Notes: generated by a model from the sequence alone, not told the origin. DNA of 64,000 nucleotides from Serpentinimonas raichei (GCF_000828895.1 NZ_AP014568.1:159698-223697), one strand, 5' to 3'. Positions 29,840 through 38,896 are shown, counted from the first letter of the stretch. Program-made: numbers and translations.

Positions 29840-30823
29840 GTGTTTGACATCCTGCTCGTCACCTTTCCCTTTTTTGCCCTGGTGCTGGCCGGTTACGCCG
29901 CCACGCGCCGGGGCTGGCTGGCCCTGAGCGCGATTCCGGGGCTCAATGCCTTCGTGCTCTACTTTGCCCTGCCGGCGCTGCTGTTTCGCTTTGGCTCCAC
30001 CACGCCGATCGCGCAACTGCTGGACGCGGCGGTGTTTGGCATCTATCTGCTGGTGGCGCTGCTGCTGGTGGCGCTGGTGGTGTGGCTGTCGCGCCGGCGC
30101 GGCCTGAGCTGGAACGACGCCGCCTTTGGCGCGCTGGTGGTGGCCTTCCCCAACACCGGCTTCATGGGCGTGCCCTTGCTGGCGGCGCTGCTGGGGCCGC
30201 ACAGCGTGGGCACGGTGATGGTGCTGATCGTGGTCGATATGGTGCTCACCAGCTCGCTGTGCATTGCCTTGTCGCGCCTGAGCGGGCAGGCCGGCGGGGC
30301 GCTGGCGGCGGCCGGGCAGGCGCTGCGCGGGGTGCTGGCCAACCCCATGCCGTGGGCGATCGTGCTCGGCGCGCTGGCCTCGGCCTACGGCTTGCAGCTG
30401 CCCGGGCCGTTGCAGCAAACGGTGTGGCTGCTGGCGGATGCGGCCACCCCGGTGGCGCTTTTTACCCTGGGCGCGGTGCTGGCGCGGGCCTATCTGCAAA
30501 CTGCGGCGCTTGATCAGGCTCAGGCGCAGCCGACGCGGGTGCAGGCACTGGCCGAGCCGCTGCAACTGGCGCTGCTCAAGCTGCTGCTGCACCCGCTGCT
30601 GGTGTGGCTGGTGGGCACGGGGGCGATTGCGCTGGGCGTAGCGCTCGATCCCTTTGCCCTGACGGTGATGGTGCTGGTCGCCGCGCTGCCCAGCGCCAGC
30701 AACGTGGTGCTGCTGGCCGAGCGCTTCGGGGCCGACAGCGGGCGCATCGCGCGCATCATCCTGCTCTCGACCGCGCTCTCATTCCTCAGCTTTGCGGCGG
30801 CGGTGGCGTGGCTGGGGCCTTGA
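29840..30823 (+). CDS. AEC-family (auxin efflux carrier-type) permease
   Basis: The 327-aa protein has about ten helices in two halves. It opens VFDILLVTFPFFALVLAGYA and contains FVLYFALPALLFRFG, VAFPNTGFMGVPLLAALLG and the C-terminal AALPSASNVVLLAERFG, all typical of AEC transporters such as MdcF/YfdV. GTG at 29840 is the start that precedes the first helix. The substrate is probably a small organic anion, but this is inference from the family. Confidence 0.9.
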   Translation: MFDILLVTFPFFALVLAGYAATRRGWLALSAIPGLNAFVLYFALPALLFRFGSTTPIAQLLDAAVFGIYLLVALLLVALVVWLSRRRGLSWNDAAFGALVVAFPNTGFMGVPLLAALLGPHSVGTVMVLIVVDMVLTSSLCIALSRLSGQAGGALAAAGQALRGVLANPMPWAIVLGALASAYGLQLPGPLQQTVWLLADAATPVALFTLGAVLARAYLQTAALDQAQAQPTRVQALAEPLQLALLKLLLHPLLVWLVGTGAIALGVALDPFALTVMVLVAALPSASNVVLLAERFGADSGRIARIILLSTALSFLSFAAAVAWLGP

Positions 30824-30839
30824 ATGCGGATCTTGGATT

Positions 30840-30869
30840 TTGGGTTTTTTAGCCTGATTGCGTGATAAT
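30840..30869 (+). promoter_or_regulatory. Possible promoter of the RelB/RelE-type pair
   Basis: TTGGGT (30840-30845) and GATAAT (30864-30869) are separated by 18 bp and lie 31 bp upstream of the antitoxin GTG. The hexamers are fair, not strong, matches to sigma-70 consensus. Confidence 0.4.
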
Positions 30870-30900
30870 CTTGAACACGTATTCATTCGGAGCCTGTGCT

Positions 30901-31128
30901 GTGACCACTTCGATTCGACTAACCCCCGAAACCGAGCAAAGGCTCGATTACTTAGCCTCCCACACTGGGCGCAGCAAGGCTATGTGCCTGCGCCAGATCA
31001 TTGAGCAGGGGCTCGATGAAATGGAGGATTACTACCTCGCCGCCGAAGTGCTGGAGCGGGTGCGCAAAGGCCAGGAGCCGGTGCACAGTGCCGCCGACTT
31101 AAGAAAAGACCTTGGTCTGGACACTTGA
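30901..31128 (+). CDS. RelB-type ribbon-helix-helix antitoxin
   Basis: This 75-aa protein has an N-terminal ribbon-helix-helix region (TTSIRLTPETEQRLDYLASH, then TGRSKAMCLRQIIEQGLDEMED) and an acidic C-terminal tail (VHSAADLRKDLGLDT) that would wrap the toxin. It starts with GTG at 30901, with GGAG at 30889-30892, 8 nt upstream. The downstream toxin frame overlaps its stop. Such antitoxins repress their own promoter; the toxin here is broken, so the gene may be an orphan. Confidence 0.85.
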   Translation: MTTSIRLTPETEQRLDYLASHTGRSKAMCLRQIIEQGLDEMEDYYLAAEVLERVRKGQEPVHSAADLRKDLGLDT

Positions 31129-31377
31129 ATACGCCGACAGCGCCAAGTCGGCTTTGCGCAAGCTCGACCCCCAAACGGCGCGGCGCATACTCGACTTCAT
31201 GGACGAGCGCATAGTGGGCCAGCAAAACCCACGCCGCAGCGGCAAAGCCTTGAGCGGCCCGCTGGGGGCGTTCTGGTGTTATCGGGTGGGCGCTTGTCGG
31301 GTGATTTGCGACATCAAGACTCCAACCTGCGGGTGCTGGTGCTTCAGGTAGGCCACCGGCGCGAGGTCTATCGCTAA
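31112..31377 (+). pseudogene. RelE-type toxin, disrupted by a one-base frameshift
   Basis: The reading starts at TTG 31112 (VWTLEYADSAKSALRKLDPQ) and matches RelE/ParE family toxins down to FWCYRVGACRVICDIK. At about 31318 the frame is lost and a stop follows at 31349-31351. In the +1-base-compensated frame the sequence continues DSNLRVLVLQVGHRREVYR and stops at 31377, the normal RelE C-terminus with its terminal Tyr-Arg. One G missing from an AAGGAC context would explain it. The start overlaps the antitoxin by 17 bp. Unless it is a sequencing error, the toxin is inactive. Confidence 0.85.
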
Positions 31378-31401
31378 GGCGCGCACCGCACCGTGGCGCC
31401 G

Positions 31402-33537
31402 CTACAGGCTGACCGGGTCCACGTCGATGGCCCAGCGCAGCAGGCCGCGCCCGGCGGGCTGGCGGCGCAGCGCGTGCAGCAGCGGCTGCCAGGCATTCAG
31501 GAAGGCTTGCAGCGCCGGGCGTGAGGGGCTCTCCAGCAGCATCTGGGCGCGCTCGACCCCGGCCACGCGCTGCACCGTGAGCGGCAGCGGCGGGTAGAGC
31601 GTGAGCTGCGCCAAGCCCGGCAGACCAGCGGCTTGCGCGGCGGCATGGGCCGCTTGCAGCCACGCCTGCGCCGTGGCCTGGCTGCGGGCTTCGGCGCGCA
31701 GCAGCGCCTGGAAACTAAAGGGCGGCATTTGCGCGCTGGCGCGCTCGCGCAGTTGCTGCGCCGCAAAGGCCGGGTAGTCGTGGCGCGCCAGCGCCGCAAA
31801 CAACGGATGCTGCGGGTACCAGGTTTGCACCCACAGTTCCACTGCGGCCTGCTGCGCGGCCACGAAAGCGGCGTCGCGCCCGGCGCGCCCGGCGGCTTGC
31901 AGCAGCAGCGCAAACAGGCGCTCGGGGGCGCGGTAGTCGCTAGAGAACAAGCCGCTGTCCACATTCAGGCCCGCCACCAGCGTGATGCGCCTAAAGTCGT
32001 GCCCCTTGGCCACCATCTGGGTGCCCACCAGCACATCCACCTCGCCCTCGTGCATTTGGCTCAGGCGCTGGTGCAGGCTGCCCTTGGCGCGTGTGCTGTC
32101 GGCGTCCAGCCGCGCCACCCGCACCGGGCCGCCATCGGGGCGGCGCGCCTCGGCCAGCAGCTCGCCCAGGTGTTCCTCCACTTGCTCGGTGCCGCGCCCG
32201 ACCGGGGCGATGTCGAGGTTGCCGCATTCGGGGCAGGCGCGCGGCACCCGGCTGGCGTGGCCGCAGTGGTGGCAGCGCAGGCTGCGGTCGATCTTGTGAA
32301 ACACGGCGTGTGCGCTGCAGTGCGGGCAGTCGCTTTTCCAGCCGCAGGCGTGGCAGGCCAGCACCGGGGCATAGCCGCGCCGGTTCAGCAGCACCAGGCT
32401 TTGCTCGCCGCGCGCGGCGCGCTCGGCCAGCGCCGCCAGCAGCGGTGGGGCAATCAGGCACTGTTTGGGCTGCTGGTTCAGGTCCAGCAGGCGCAACCGG
32501 GGCAGCACCGCCCCGGCGATGCGCCCCGGCATGTGCAGCCGCTGGTAGCGCCCTTGCTCGGCGGCGTGCCAGCTCTCCAGCGCCGGCGTGGCCGAGCCCA
32601 AGATGACCTGACAGCGCGCCGTGCGCGATTCGAGCTGCGCCCGGTACACCGCCAGATCGCGCGCCGAATAACGGGCGCCGTCTTGGCTTTTGTAGCTGGG
32701 GTCGTGCTCTTCATCGACCACGATCAGGCGCAAGCGCGGCAGGCTGGCAAAGATGGCCATGCGCGTGCCCAGCACGATGCGCGCCTGCCCGCTGTGCGCC
32801 GCCAGCCAGTGGCGCAGCCGCTGCGCCGGGGTCAGGCCGCTGTGCAAGGAGGCCACCGTGTGCGCGCCAAAGCGCTCACAAAAGCGCGCCTCCAGTTGCG
32901 GCGTCAGGTTGATCTCGGGCACCAGCACCAGCGCCTGCGCCTGCGGGTCGCGCTGCAGCAGCGTTTGCGCGGCGCGCAAATAGACCTCGGTCTTGCCGCT
33001 GCCGGTGGCTCCAAACAGCAGCACTGGTTGCGTGCCTTGCTCCAATGCGGCCAACACGGCGGCCTGCTCTGGGCTCAGGTCGGGCATGGGAGCGGCCCAA
33101 GACGGTGCCTCACCCTCCCCTGCGCCTGCGAAGGCCACACCCTCCAGCTTTTTCAAGCGCCGCTGCAAGGCGGAGGCGTCGAGCTCGCGCAACTGGGGCG
33201 GCAGCGCCGCCAGCGCCACTTCGCCCAGCGCGCGCTGGTAGTAACGGGCAGCAAACTCGAGCAGCGCGCGCCAGTTGGCCGACAAGGGCGGCAAGGCGGC
33301 AAAGGCTTCCAGCACAGGCCGCAGGGAGCCAGCCACCAAACCATCGGGGGGCTGCAAGCGCACCCGCCAAACAATCCCCAGCAGCTCGCGCGTCCCCAAG
33401 GGCACGCGCACCAAAGCCCCCTCCTGCAGCAGCTCAGGGCTCCAGTAGCTCAGGCTGTCGCCCAGCCCGCTGTGGGCTGGGGTGGCCAGCACCACCTCGA
33501 CCCAACAAGCTGCAATTGGCGGCGAAAGTTCAGTCAT
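31402..33537 (-). CDS. priA: Primosomal protein N' (replication restart helicase PriA)
   Basis: The 711-aa SF2 helicase restarts collapsed replication forks. The N-terminal 3'-DNA-binding domain is present, followed by Walker A LLFGATGSGKTEVYL, the DEEH box (IVVDEEHDPSYK), and eight zinc-binding Cys in CHACGWKSDCPHCSAHAVF and LRCHHCGHASRVPRACPECG. Motif V/VI regions LVGTQMVAKGHDF and LLLQAAGRAGR complete it. ATG at 33537. Two DnaA-box-like sequences lie about 65-85 bp upstream. Confidence 0.96.
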   Translation of the reverse strand: MTELSPPIAACWVEVVLATPAHSGLGDSLSYWSPELLQEGALVRVPLGTRELLGIVWRVRLQPPDGLVAGSLRPVLEAFAALPPLSANWRALLEFAARYYQRALGEVALAALPPQLRELDASALQRRLKKLEGVAFAGAGEGEAPSWAAPMPDLSPEQAAVLAALEQGTQPVLLFGATGSGKTEVYLRAAQTLLQRDPQAQALVLVPEINLTPQLEARFCERFGAHTVASLHSGLTPAQRLRHWLAAHSGQARIVLGTRMAIFASLPRLRLIVVDEEHDPSYKSQDGARYSARDLAVYRAQLESRTARCQVILGSATPALESWHAAEQGRYQRLHMPGRIAGAVLPRLRLLDLNQQPKQCLIAPPLLAALAERAARGEQSLVLLNRRGYAPVLACHACGWKSDCPHCSAHAVFHKIDRSLRCHHCGHASRVPRACPECGNLDIAPVGRGTEQVEEHLGELLAEARRPDGGPVRVARLDADSTRAKGSLHQRLSQMHEGEVDVLVGTQMVAKGHDFRRITLVAGLNVDSGLFSSDYRAPERLFALLLQAAGRAGRDAAFVAAQQAAVELWVQTWYPQHPLFAALARHDYPAFAAQQLRERASAQMPPFSFQALLRAEARSQATAQAWLQAAHAAAQAAGLPGLAQLTLYPPLPLTVQRVAGVERAQMLLESPSRPALQAFLNAWQPLLHALRRQPAGRGLLRWAIDVDPVSL

Positions 33538-33864
33538 GGCGTTGAAAACGAGGCCAAGTCTCTGATTCCCTTGAGGTTGCCACAGTTGCTCAGCGCTTCT
33601 GTGGATAACTTTGTGGATAGCCCTTGAATCGGGCCACCAAGAGCTTGAAAATCAAAGCCTTGACTGCGCTGCCCAGAAAACAGGCAGCCGGTCAAGGCCT
33701 AATCAGATCAATGGGTTGCACCATAAGACCGAGGCGTCTAAGGTTGTCCCGGGGGTTTGGGCCGGTTTCTGCGACGCCCCCAAAATTTGTGCATAAGGCA
33801 CGCCACCGGCTTGTTTCAGGCTCCCTTTTTGTGTTAGCTCAAGCCCCTCTGGCAAGCGCTCCAC
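33538..33864. other. priA-hemE intergenic region with two DnaA-box-like sites
   Basis: This 327-bp gap upstream of priA holds no convincing gene; small ORFs here have no recognisable product. TGTGGATAA (33600-33608) matches the DnaA box consensus and TGTGGATAG (33612-33620) differs by one base; they are direct repeats 3 bp apart. No further boxes, AT-rich unwinding region or GATC cluster was seen, so this is more likely a regulatory site than an origin. Confidence 0.55.
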
Positions 33865-34983
33865 TCAAGCGCGCAGGCGCATCTGGCGCGAGTGTCCATG
33901 CACCGCCTCAACCAGCGCCTGCACGCTCTCGGGCGGGGTGTGCTGGCTGATGCCGTGCCCGAGGTTGAAAATGTGGGTCGGGCCGGGGCGGCTGGTGTCG
34001 GTGTGCGGGGCGCCAAACTGCTCCAGCACCCGCACCGCCTCCGCCGCCACCTGCTCGGGCGTGGCAAAGAGCGCATTTGGGTCTAGGTTGCCTTGCAGCG
34101 CCTTACCCGGGCCACCCGCCACACCGCCCACCGCCGCGCGCGCCTTGCCCAAGTTGACGGTCCAGTCCAGCCCCAGCACCTCGCAGTCCAGCGCCGCCAT
34201 TTCGGCCAGCCACAGCCCGCCGCCCTTGGTGAACACCAGGCGCGGGATGCGCTGCCCGGCGTGCTCACGCGGCAGTTGCGCCAGCACGCGCGCGGTGTAG
34301 GCCAGGCTAAAGCGCTGGAACGCGCCGTCGGCCAGCACCCCGCCCCAGCTGTCGAAAATCATCACCGCCTGCGCCCCGGCCTCGATCTGCGCGCGCAGGT
34401 ACAGCGCCACCGCGTCGGCGTTGAGCTCCAGAATGCGCTGCATCAAGTCTGGGCGCCGGTAGAGCATGGATTTGACCAGCCGGTAGTCGTCGCTGCCGCC
34501 GCCCTCCACCATGTAGCAGGCCAGCGTCCAGGGGCTGCCGGAAAAGCCGATCAGCGGCACCCGGCCGGCCAGTGCGCGCCGGATCGAGGTCACGGCGTCG
34601 AACACATAGCGCAGCCGCTCCATGTCGGGCAGCGCCAGCGCCGCCACGTCGGCCTCGGTGCGCAGCGGGCGCTCGAATTTGGGCCCCTCGCCTTGGGCAA
34701 AGCTCAGGCCCAAGCCCATGGCGTCGGGCACGGTGAGGATGTCGGAAAACAAGATCGCCGCATCCAGCGCGTAGCGCTCCAGCGGCTGTAACGTGACTTC
34801 GGTGGCGTAATCCGGGTTGGTGGCCAAGCCCATGAAGCTGCCCGCGCGCGCCCTAGAAGCGCGGTACTCGGGCAGGTAGCGCCCGGCTTGGCGCATGAGC
34901 CAGATTGGGGTGTAGTCGGTGGCCTGGCGCAGGCAGGCGCGCAGGAAGGTGTCGTTTTGCAAGGGGGCGTAGGCGGTGTTCAT
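33865..34983 (-). CDS. hemE: Uroporphyrinogen decarboxylase
   Basis: The 372-aa enzyme converts uroporphyrinogen III to coproporphyrinogen III in haem synthesis. The N-terminal signature [16 protein letters not shown] (substrate-binding Arg) and the second signature around [18 protein letters not shown] are intact, as is [10 protein letters not shown]. Length is normal. It lies upstream of priA on the same strand with a 327-bp gap. Confidence 0.97.
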   Translation of the reverse strand: MNTAYAPLQNDTFLRACLRQATDYTPIWLMRQAGRYLPEYRASRARAGSFMGLATNPDYATEVTLQPLERYALDAAILFSDILTVPDAMGLGLSFAQGEGPKFERPLRTEADVAALALPDMERLRYVFDAVTSIRRALAGRVPLIGFSGSPWTLACYMVEGGGSDDYRLVKSMLYRRPDLMQRILELNADAVALYLRAQIEAGAQAVMIFDSWGGVLADGAFQRFSLAYTARVLAQLPREHAGQRIPRLVFTKGGGLWLAEMAALDCEVLGLDWTVNLGKARAAVGGVAGGPGKALQGNLDPNALFATPEQVAAEAVRVLEQFGAPHTDTSRPGPTHIFNLGHGISQHTPPESVQALVEAVHGHSRQMRLRA

Positions 34984-35321
34984 GGGGTCGATTGTCGCGC
35001 AGCGCGCGGGGTGCCGAGCCAGTGTGTCCCACCGCCAAAACCAGCGTGGCGCTCGGCCCTAGGCGAAAACACCCTCACCATCGACCACTTGCAGCAGCGC
35101 CACCAGGGGCAGGCCACCTTTGGCCACTTCGTCGGGCGGCTGCGGCGCGGGCAATTTGAGCCGGTGCTGGCGCAAAACGCAGATTACGGCATCTGGCACG
35201 AGCTTGGGCCCCAGCCTTGATCCAGGTCAATGCCTCAGCAGCCTTGTCGCCTCGGCCAATCAAGCCGTGGTCAGCACAGCATCCGCGGTCTGCCCCCGGC
35301 TTCTCCGGTTTCTCCGGTTTC
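34984..35321. other. hemE-side border of the accessory patch
   Basis: This is 338 bp without an intact gene. It holds a coding-looking remnant (35050-35220) and, at 35301-35329, three tandem copies of a TTCTCCGGT-like unit directly after the stop of the truncated COG2865-type gene. No promoter or terminator was recognised. Confidence 0.5.
35050..35220 (+). pseudogene. Possible C-terminal gene remnant, family unknown
   Basis: An open frame of about 56 codons without a credible start reads GENTLTIDHLQQRHQGQATF, continues GHFVGRLRRGQFEPVLAQ and NADYGIWHELGPQP, then stops. The amino-acid composition looks like real protein rather than an antisense shadow. No family is recognised. It sits where core genes give way to the accessory patch, which fits a gene cut off by a rearrangement. 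Confidence 0.3.
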
Positions 35322-36083
35322 TCACCGGTCTCTCAGCCAGCGTTGCCCAAGGGGCGTCCTCCGGTAGCGCTGCTTGCTGCTGCGTGGTGTTTCGGGTCGG
35401 GTCATTTCCACCAGACCAGAATCGAGCGCCGGCAATAGGTAAGCTTGCCGAAAATGCTTTTCGTCCTTCAGTCCCAGGGCTTGCTGCAATCCTGTTCGTG
35501 ACAACGCTTCCTGCAAGGCCAACACGACCCGCCCAACTTCGGGGGTGACTTCGGGGGTGACTTCGGGGGTGACTTCGGGGGTAACTTCGGGAGGTATCGT
35601 ACGGACCAGGGGATGAACGGGCAATCGGATCACGAACGAAAGTCGATCCTCATCCGATTCAAACAGCGGCGCGGGCGAGCCATTTGCAGCCATCACCTTG
35701 AGGATTTTCGGGATGCCTGTCGAGCGGCCCTCGGTCAGATCAAGCTCCTTCAAGAATTCACCGATGCGCCGGTTGCGGTAGCGGCGGCTGACCGCACGCC
35801 CCGCCTGAAAGTCCTCGAGCCGGATCGACCGATCCGGTCCGGGGAAGCTCAAGATGACCAGTTCTTCGTTGCTTATGCGCACCTCGATGGGTTCGCGCTC
35901 TTCGTAGGATCGGTGATAGACCGCATTGACCAAGGCCTCCTTGAGGGCGGCATAAGGGAAGTTCCAGACGCGCGTGGCTTCGGCCCGGTCCGGGTGCTTG
36001 ATAATCGTCTCGCGCAGGTAGTTGCGCTGGATATAGCTCAAGGCCTCGCGGGTCATCCGGGCCAGCGGACCCTTGAAAATCTT
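35322..36083 (-). pseudogene. C-terminal part of an AlbA_2/HATPase (COG2865-type) regulator, cut by the transposon
   Basis: Open frame from the transposon edge reads KIFKGPLARMTREALSYIQ, then HPDRAEATRVWNFPYAALKE, ALVNAVYHRSYEEREPIEV, SFPGPDRSIRLEDFQAG and GRSTGIPKILKVMAANGSP: the HATPase_c_4-like half of COG2865 predicted regulators. A PEVT repeat (five 12-bp units, 35536-35595) precedes a C-terminal winged-helix-like region. The N-terminal AlbA_2 half is at 39454-39960 beyond the element. Comparing the two edges with the family, roughly 90 residues between them are missing, so the original gene cannot be restored by excision. Confidence 0.85.
35536..35595. repeat. 12-bp coding tandem repeat (PEVT units)
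   Basis: Five near-identical copies of ACTTCGGGGGTG encode PEVT on the minus strand. Repeated (P)EVTPEV linkers are a common feature of this regulator family, so this is a protein linker repeat rather than a separate element. Confidence 0.85.
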
Positions 36084-36107
36084 GGGTATACGGATTTAAT
36101 GGTTGAT
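36084..36107 (+). repeat. Left terminal inverted repeat of the ISL3-family element
   Basis: The 24-bp end starts GGGTATACGGATTTAATGG and pairs with 39430-39453. It runs into a second inverted repeat, TTGATGGGG/CCCCATCAA (36103-36111 with 36120-36128), just inside the end. Confidence 0.9.
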
Positions 36108-36141
36108 GGGGCACCTTCACCCCATCAATCTGATACCACCC

Positions 36142-37429
36142 TCAGATGGTTGATAGATCGACTCCGTAGTTGAGTTCCTCTGCGAAGTCCGGCAGTCCGT
36201 AACCGATGGTTTTCTTGTAGAAAGGAGAGACCTTCGCAGTCGGTGCCTTCTTCTTGTGCTTCGTGGTGTAGAGCATTCGTGCCCGCATCACCTCGAAGGA
36301 GTAACCGCGCCCTTCACGGTTCTTGTCCTTGGCCAGTCGGTTGATGGACTCCGTGTAAGCGTTGGTGACGGGCATGTCCGTCTCGAAGTAGGTCATGGTC
36401 TCTTCGCGCCAGTTTCCCACTGCCCTGACCAGATCGCTCCAGACTTCCTTTTGGCCCTTCGGGATGGTGGCTATCCACTCGTCCAGGGCGGCTTCTGCCT
36501 GGAGCCGTGTGGTGGCGTCCCAGATGCCGTAGAAGCGCTCCTTGTGCTCGTAGGCGGCCAGCAGTTGCGGGAACGCGCCTGTCCAGGTCTCCATGATGAG
36601 GCGCTCCCGGTCTGAGACTTCGTGAGCGCGTTTCAGCAGGATTTTCCGGTCTCCCTTGAGTCCGGCTCTGGGACGGTTTCAGCTCCTTTCTGAGGCCCTT
36701 GCGCACTCTCTCTAGGGCATCGTTGGCCATGCGCACCACATGGAACTTATCGACCACGATACGGGCCTGGGGCAGCACAGCCTTGACCGCTGCCCGGTAG
36801 GGGTTCCACATGTCCATGCTGACGATCTCGACCTTCTGCCGGTCTTTCAGCTTCATTAGGTAGTTGGTCACCACGTCCTGGCGGCGGGTGGCCAGCAGGT
36901 CGAGCAGGGTTCGCTCCTCAATGTTGGTCAGAATGCAGCGGTAGCGCTTGTTCAGGTATAGCTCGTCAATGCCCAGGATGCGGGGCGTCTCGAAGCGGTG
37001 CCAGCGCCCCAGCAACTCGGCGCGGGCGTTGAAGATGTCGCGCACCGTCTTCTCGTCCAGGCCGGTCTGTGCCGCCACAAAGGTGTAGGGGTGGTTGAAG
37101 GATTCCTTCTCCACGTACTCATGCAGCCGCAGTGTCATACGGAATCCGTCCACCATCTCCGGTAGCTGGGGCCTGAATGTTGTCTTGCAGGCCCGGCAGG
37201 TGTATCGGCGGCGGACCACCCAGAGAGTGACCCGCTTGCCGTGGATGGGCAGATCACGATAGGGAACGTCACGCTTGCCGAACCGTACGAACTCACCCTG
37301 CACGCCGCATTCCTCGCAGGCGATGGGATCGGGCACGTCCACCTGGAAGTGCATTTCGTCGTCGGTTGATTTGCAGCCCAGTACTTGGTATTGCGGCAGG
37401 TGAAGGATGTTGTCGGGAAGTTCGGTCAT
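36142..37429 (-). pseudogene. tnpA: ISL3-family transposase, frameshifted
   Basis: The first 256 or so codons from ATG 37429 encode an N-terminal zinc-finger region (CEECGVQGEF, then YTCRACKTTFRPQ), a helix-turn-helix region and the first two acidic residues of the DDE core (ILGIDELYLNK; EIVSMDMWNPY). Near 36658 the frame changes. The matching C-terminal part, LKGDRKILLKRAHEVSDRE onward with the catalytic-Glu region NAYTESINRLAKDKNREGRG, is in the adjacent frame and ends at 36142. ACTCAAG where ACTCTCAAG would keep frame suggests loss of two bases by slippage. Confidence 0.88.
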
Positions 37430-37450
37430 GGTGTTGTATAGGCGTAGGTG

Positions 37451-37963
37451 TCAGTCAGATCCATCCGGCTCGGCATTGGTGTTTGCTTTTTTACCCAACA
37501 AGCTGCTGGAAACGAAAAGTAAGGCACCGAGGACAATTGCAATATCAGCCAGGTTGAAGGCCGGCCAATGCCAGTCTCGCCAATAGAAATCAAAGGAATC
37601 CACAACATAGCCGCGAAAGACCCGGTCAATCAGGTTGCCCATGGCGCCACCGAGGATAAGACTGTAAGCGATGGCTTCTCCTTTATGACGATTTTCAAGG
37701 ATCAGCTTGATCAGAAAAATCGAGACCACTACCGCGATTCCGATAAAAAAGTAGCGCTGCCAGCCTCCACCATTCGCAAAAAGACTGAATGCGGCACCGG
37801 TATTCCATACGTGTACCCAGTTAAAGAATGAGGTCACTGAAATAGACTCGCCATATGCCATTGATTGTTGCACCAGCCATTTTACGGCCTGATCAGACGC
37901 TGCCAGCAGGCCCGATATGGACAATAGGGCATACGGCGAGAGCTTTTTGCCAATAATGAGCAT
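37451..37963 (-). CDS. lspA: Lipoprotein signal peptidase carried by the element
   Basis: The 170-aa inner-membrane aspartyl protease cleaves prolipoprotein signal peptides. Four helices and the catalytic Asp motifs GAMGNLIDRVFRGYVVDSFD and PAFNLADIAIVLG are intact; VWNTGAAFSLFA is another family box. It is 4 bp downstream of the cation-efflux gene and 21 bp upstream of tnpA. Its presence on a metal-resistance transposon is characteristic of ISPpu12-like elements. The chromosomal housekeeping copy is not in this window. Confidence 0.95.
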   Translation of the reverse strand: MLIIGKKLSPYALLSISGLLAASDQAVKWLVQQSMAYGESISVTSFFNWVHVWNTGAAFSLFANGGGWQRYFFIGIAVVVSIFLIKLILENRHKGEAIAYSLILGGAMGNLIDRVFRGYVVDSFDFYWRDWHWPAFNLADIAIVLGALLFVSSSLLGKKANTNAEPDGSD

Positions 37964-37966
37964 TAT

Positions 37967-38863
37967 TTAACCCTTCAACGCCAAAATGCGTCTAGCACCG
38001 TTAAGTACAATGACCCCCACGATGGTGCCGATAATCAGATCCGGATAATTGGACCCGGTCCACGCGACCAGAGCGCCGGCGGTGATGACCCCCAGGTTGA
38101 TCACCACGTCGTTGGCCGAGAATATCCAGCTTGCCTTCATGTGCGCCCCGCCCTCCCGATGTTTGGATATGAGCAGCAGACAGGCGGTATTGGCAATCAA
38201 TGAGACGAAGGCGATGGCTATCATCACCAGCCATTCAGGCTCACTACCGAAAACAAAGCGTCGCACCACCTCGACGAGTACGCCGATAGCCAAAATCAGT
38301 TGCAGTACCCCTGCCAGATGCGCGGCACGTACCTGCATTTTCGCACTGCGCCCTACGGCATAGAGAGCCAGGCCATAGACGGCTGCATCGGCAAACATAT
38401 CCAGGGAATCAGCGATCAGGCCGGTAGACTGGGCGATCAGACCGGCAGTCATTCCCACCACGAACATGATCGCATTGATACCGAGCAACACGCGCAGAGT
38501 GCCTGACTCCTGCGTAGCAGAGACTGCCGAGCTCTCAGCGGCCTTGATCGTCTCTGGGTCGGCAATGACGGTTTCCTGAAGAGAGGCGCCTAGCCCCAAG
38601 GTCGCCAGTTTCGCGGTAATGGGCTCAGCCTCGCCGTCATGCACGACCTTCAACCGGCGGTTCGACAAGTCGAAGGACAGTGCCCGAATCTCCTCAAAGC
38701 CGTTCAGGGCTAGGCGAATCATTCGTTCTTCTGATGGACAGTCCATCTTCGGCACGGCATAAACACTGACCCATCTCCCTGGCGCCTCGGAGGAGGCCTG
38801 TATATCGGTATCCGCTGCGGACGTTGCATCACCGCCACAGGCGCCACCACAGGATTTGCTCAT
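37967..38863 (-). CDS. CDF-family divalent metal cation exporter with N-terminal metal-binding-like domain
   Basis: The 298-aa protein begins MSKSCGGACGGD, a Cys-rich stretch, followed by an HMA-like domain with VYAVPKMDCPSEERMIRLAL. The C-terminal half is a cation diffusion facilitator membrane domain: GLIADSLDMFADAAVYGLAL carries the Asp pairs of the transport site and SANDVVINLGVI the second site. It should export Cd, Zn or similar ions. ATG at 38863 follows the promoter at 38897-38927, and lspA follows after 4 bp. The MerR-type gene divergent to it is the likely regulator. Confidence 0.9.
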   Translation of the reverse strand: MSKSCGGACGGDATSAADTDIQASSEAPGRWVSVYAVPKMDCPSEERMIRLALNGFEEIRALSFDLSNRRLKVVHDGEAEPITAKLATLGLGASLQETVIADPETIKAAESSAVSATQESGTLRVLLGINAIMFVVGMTAGLIAQSTGLIADSLDMFADAAVYGLALYAVGRSAKMQVRAAHLAGVLQLILAIGVLVEVVRRFVFGSEPEWLVMIAIAFVSLIANTACLLLISKHREGGAHMKASWIFSANDVVINLGVITAGALVAWTGSNYPDLIIGTIVGVIVLNGARRILALKG

Positions 38864-38896
38864 GATACGACTCCACTTGAACAATGTTGTGGTACC

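Noticed and set aside
33538-33864. The priA-hemE gap as a chromosomal origin.
   Set aside because: Only two DnaA-like boxes, no A+T-rich unwinding region and no dnaA or parAB genes nearby.
35536-35595. Regular short repeats that might suggest a CRISPR array or VNTR.
   Set aside because: Units of 12 bp without spacers encode PEVT in frame and are typical linkers of this protein family.
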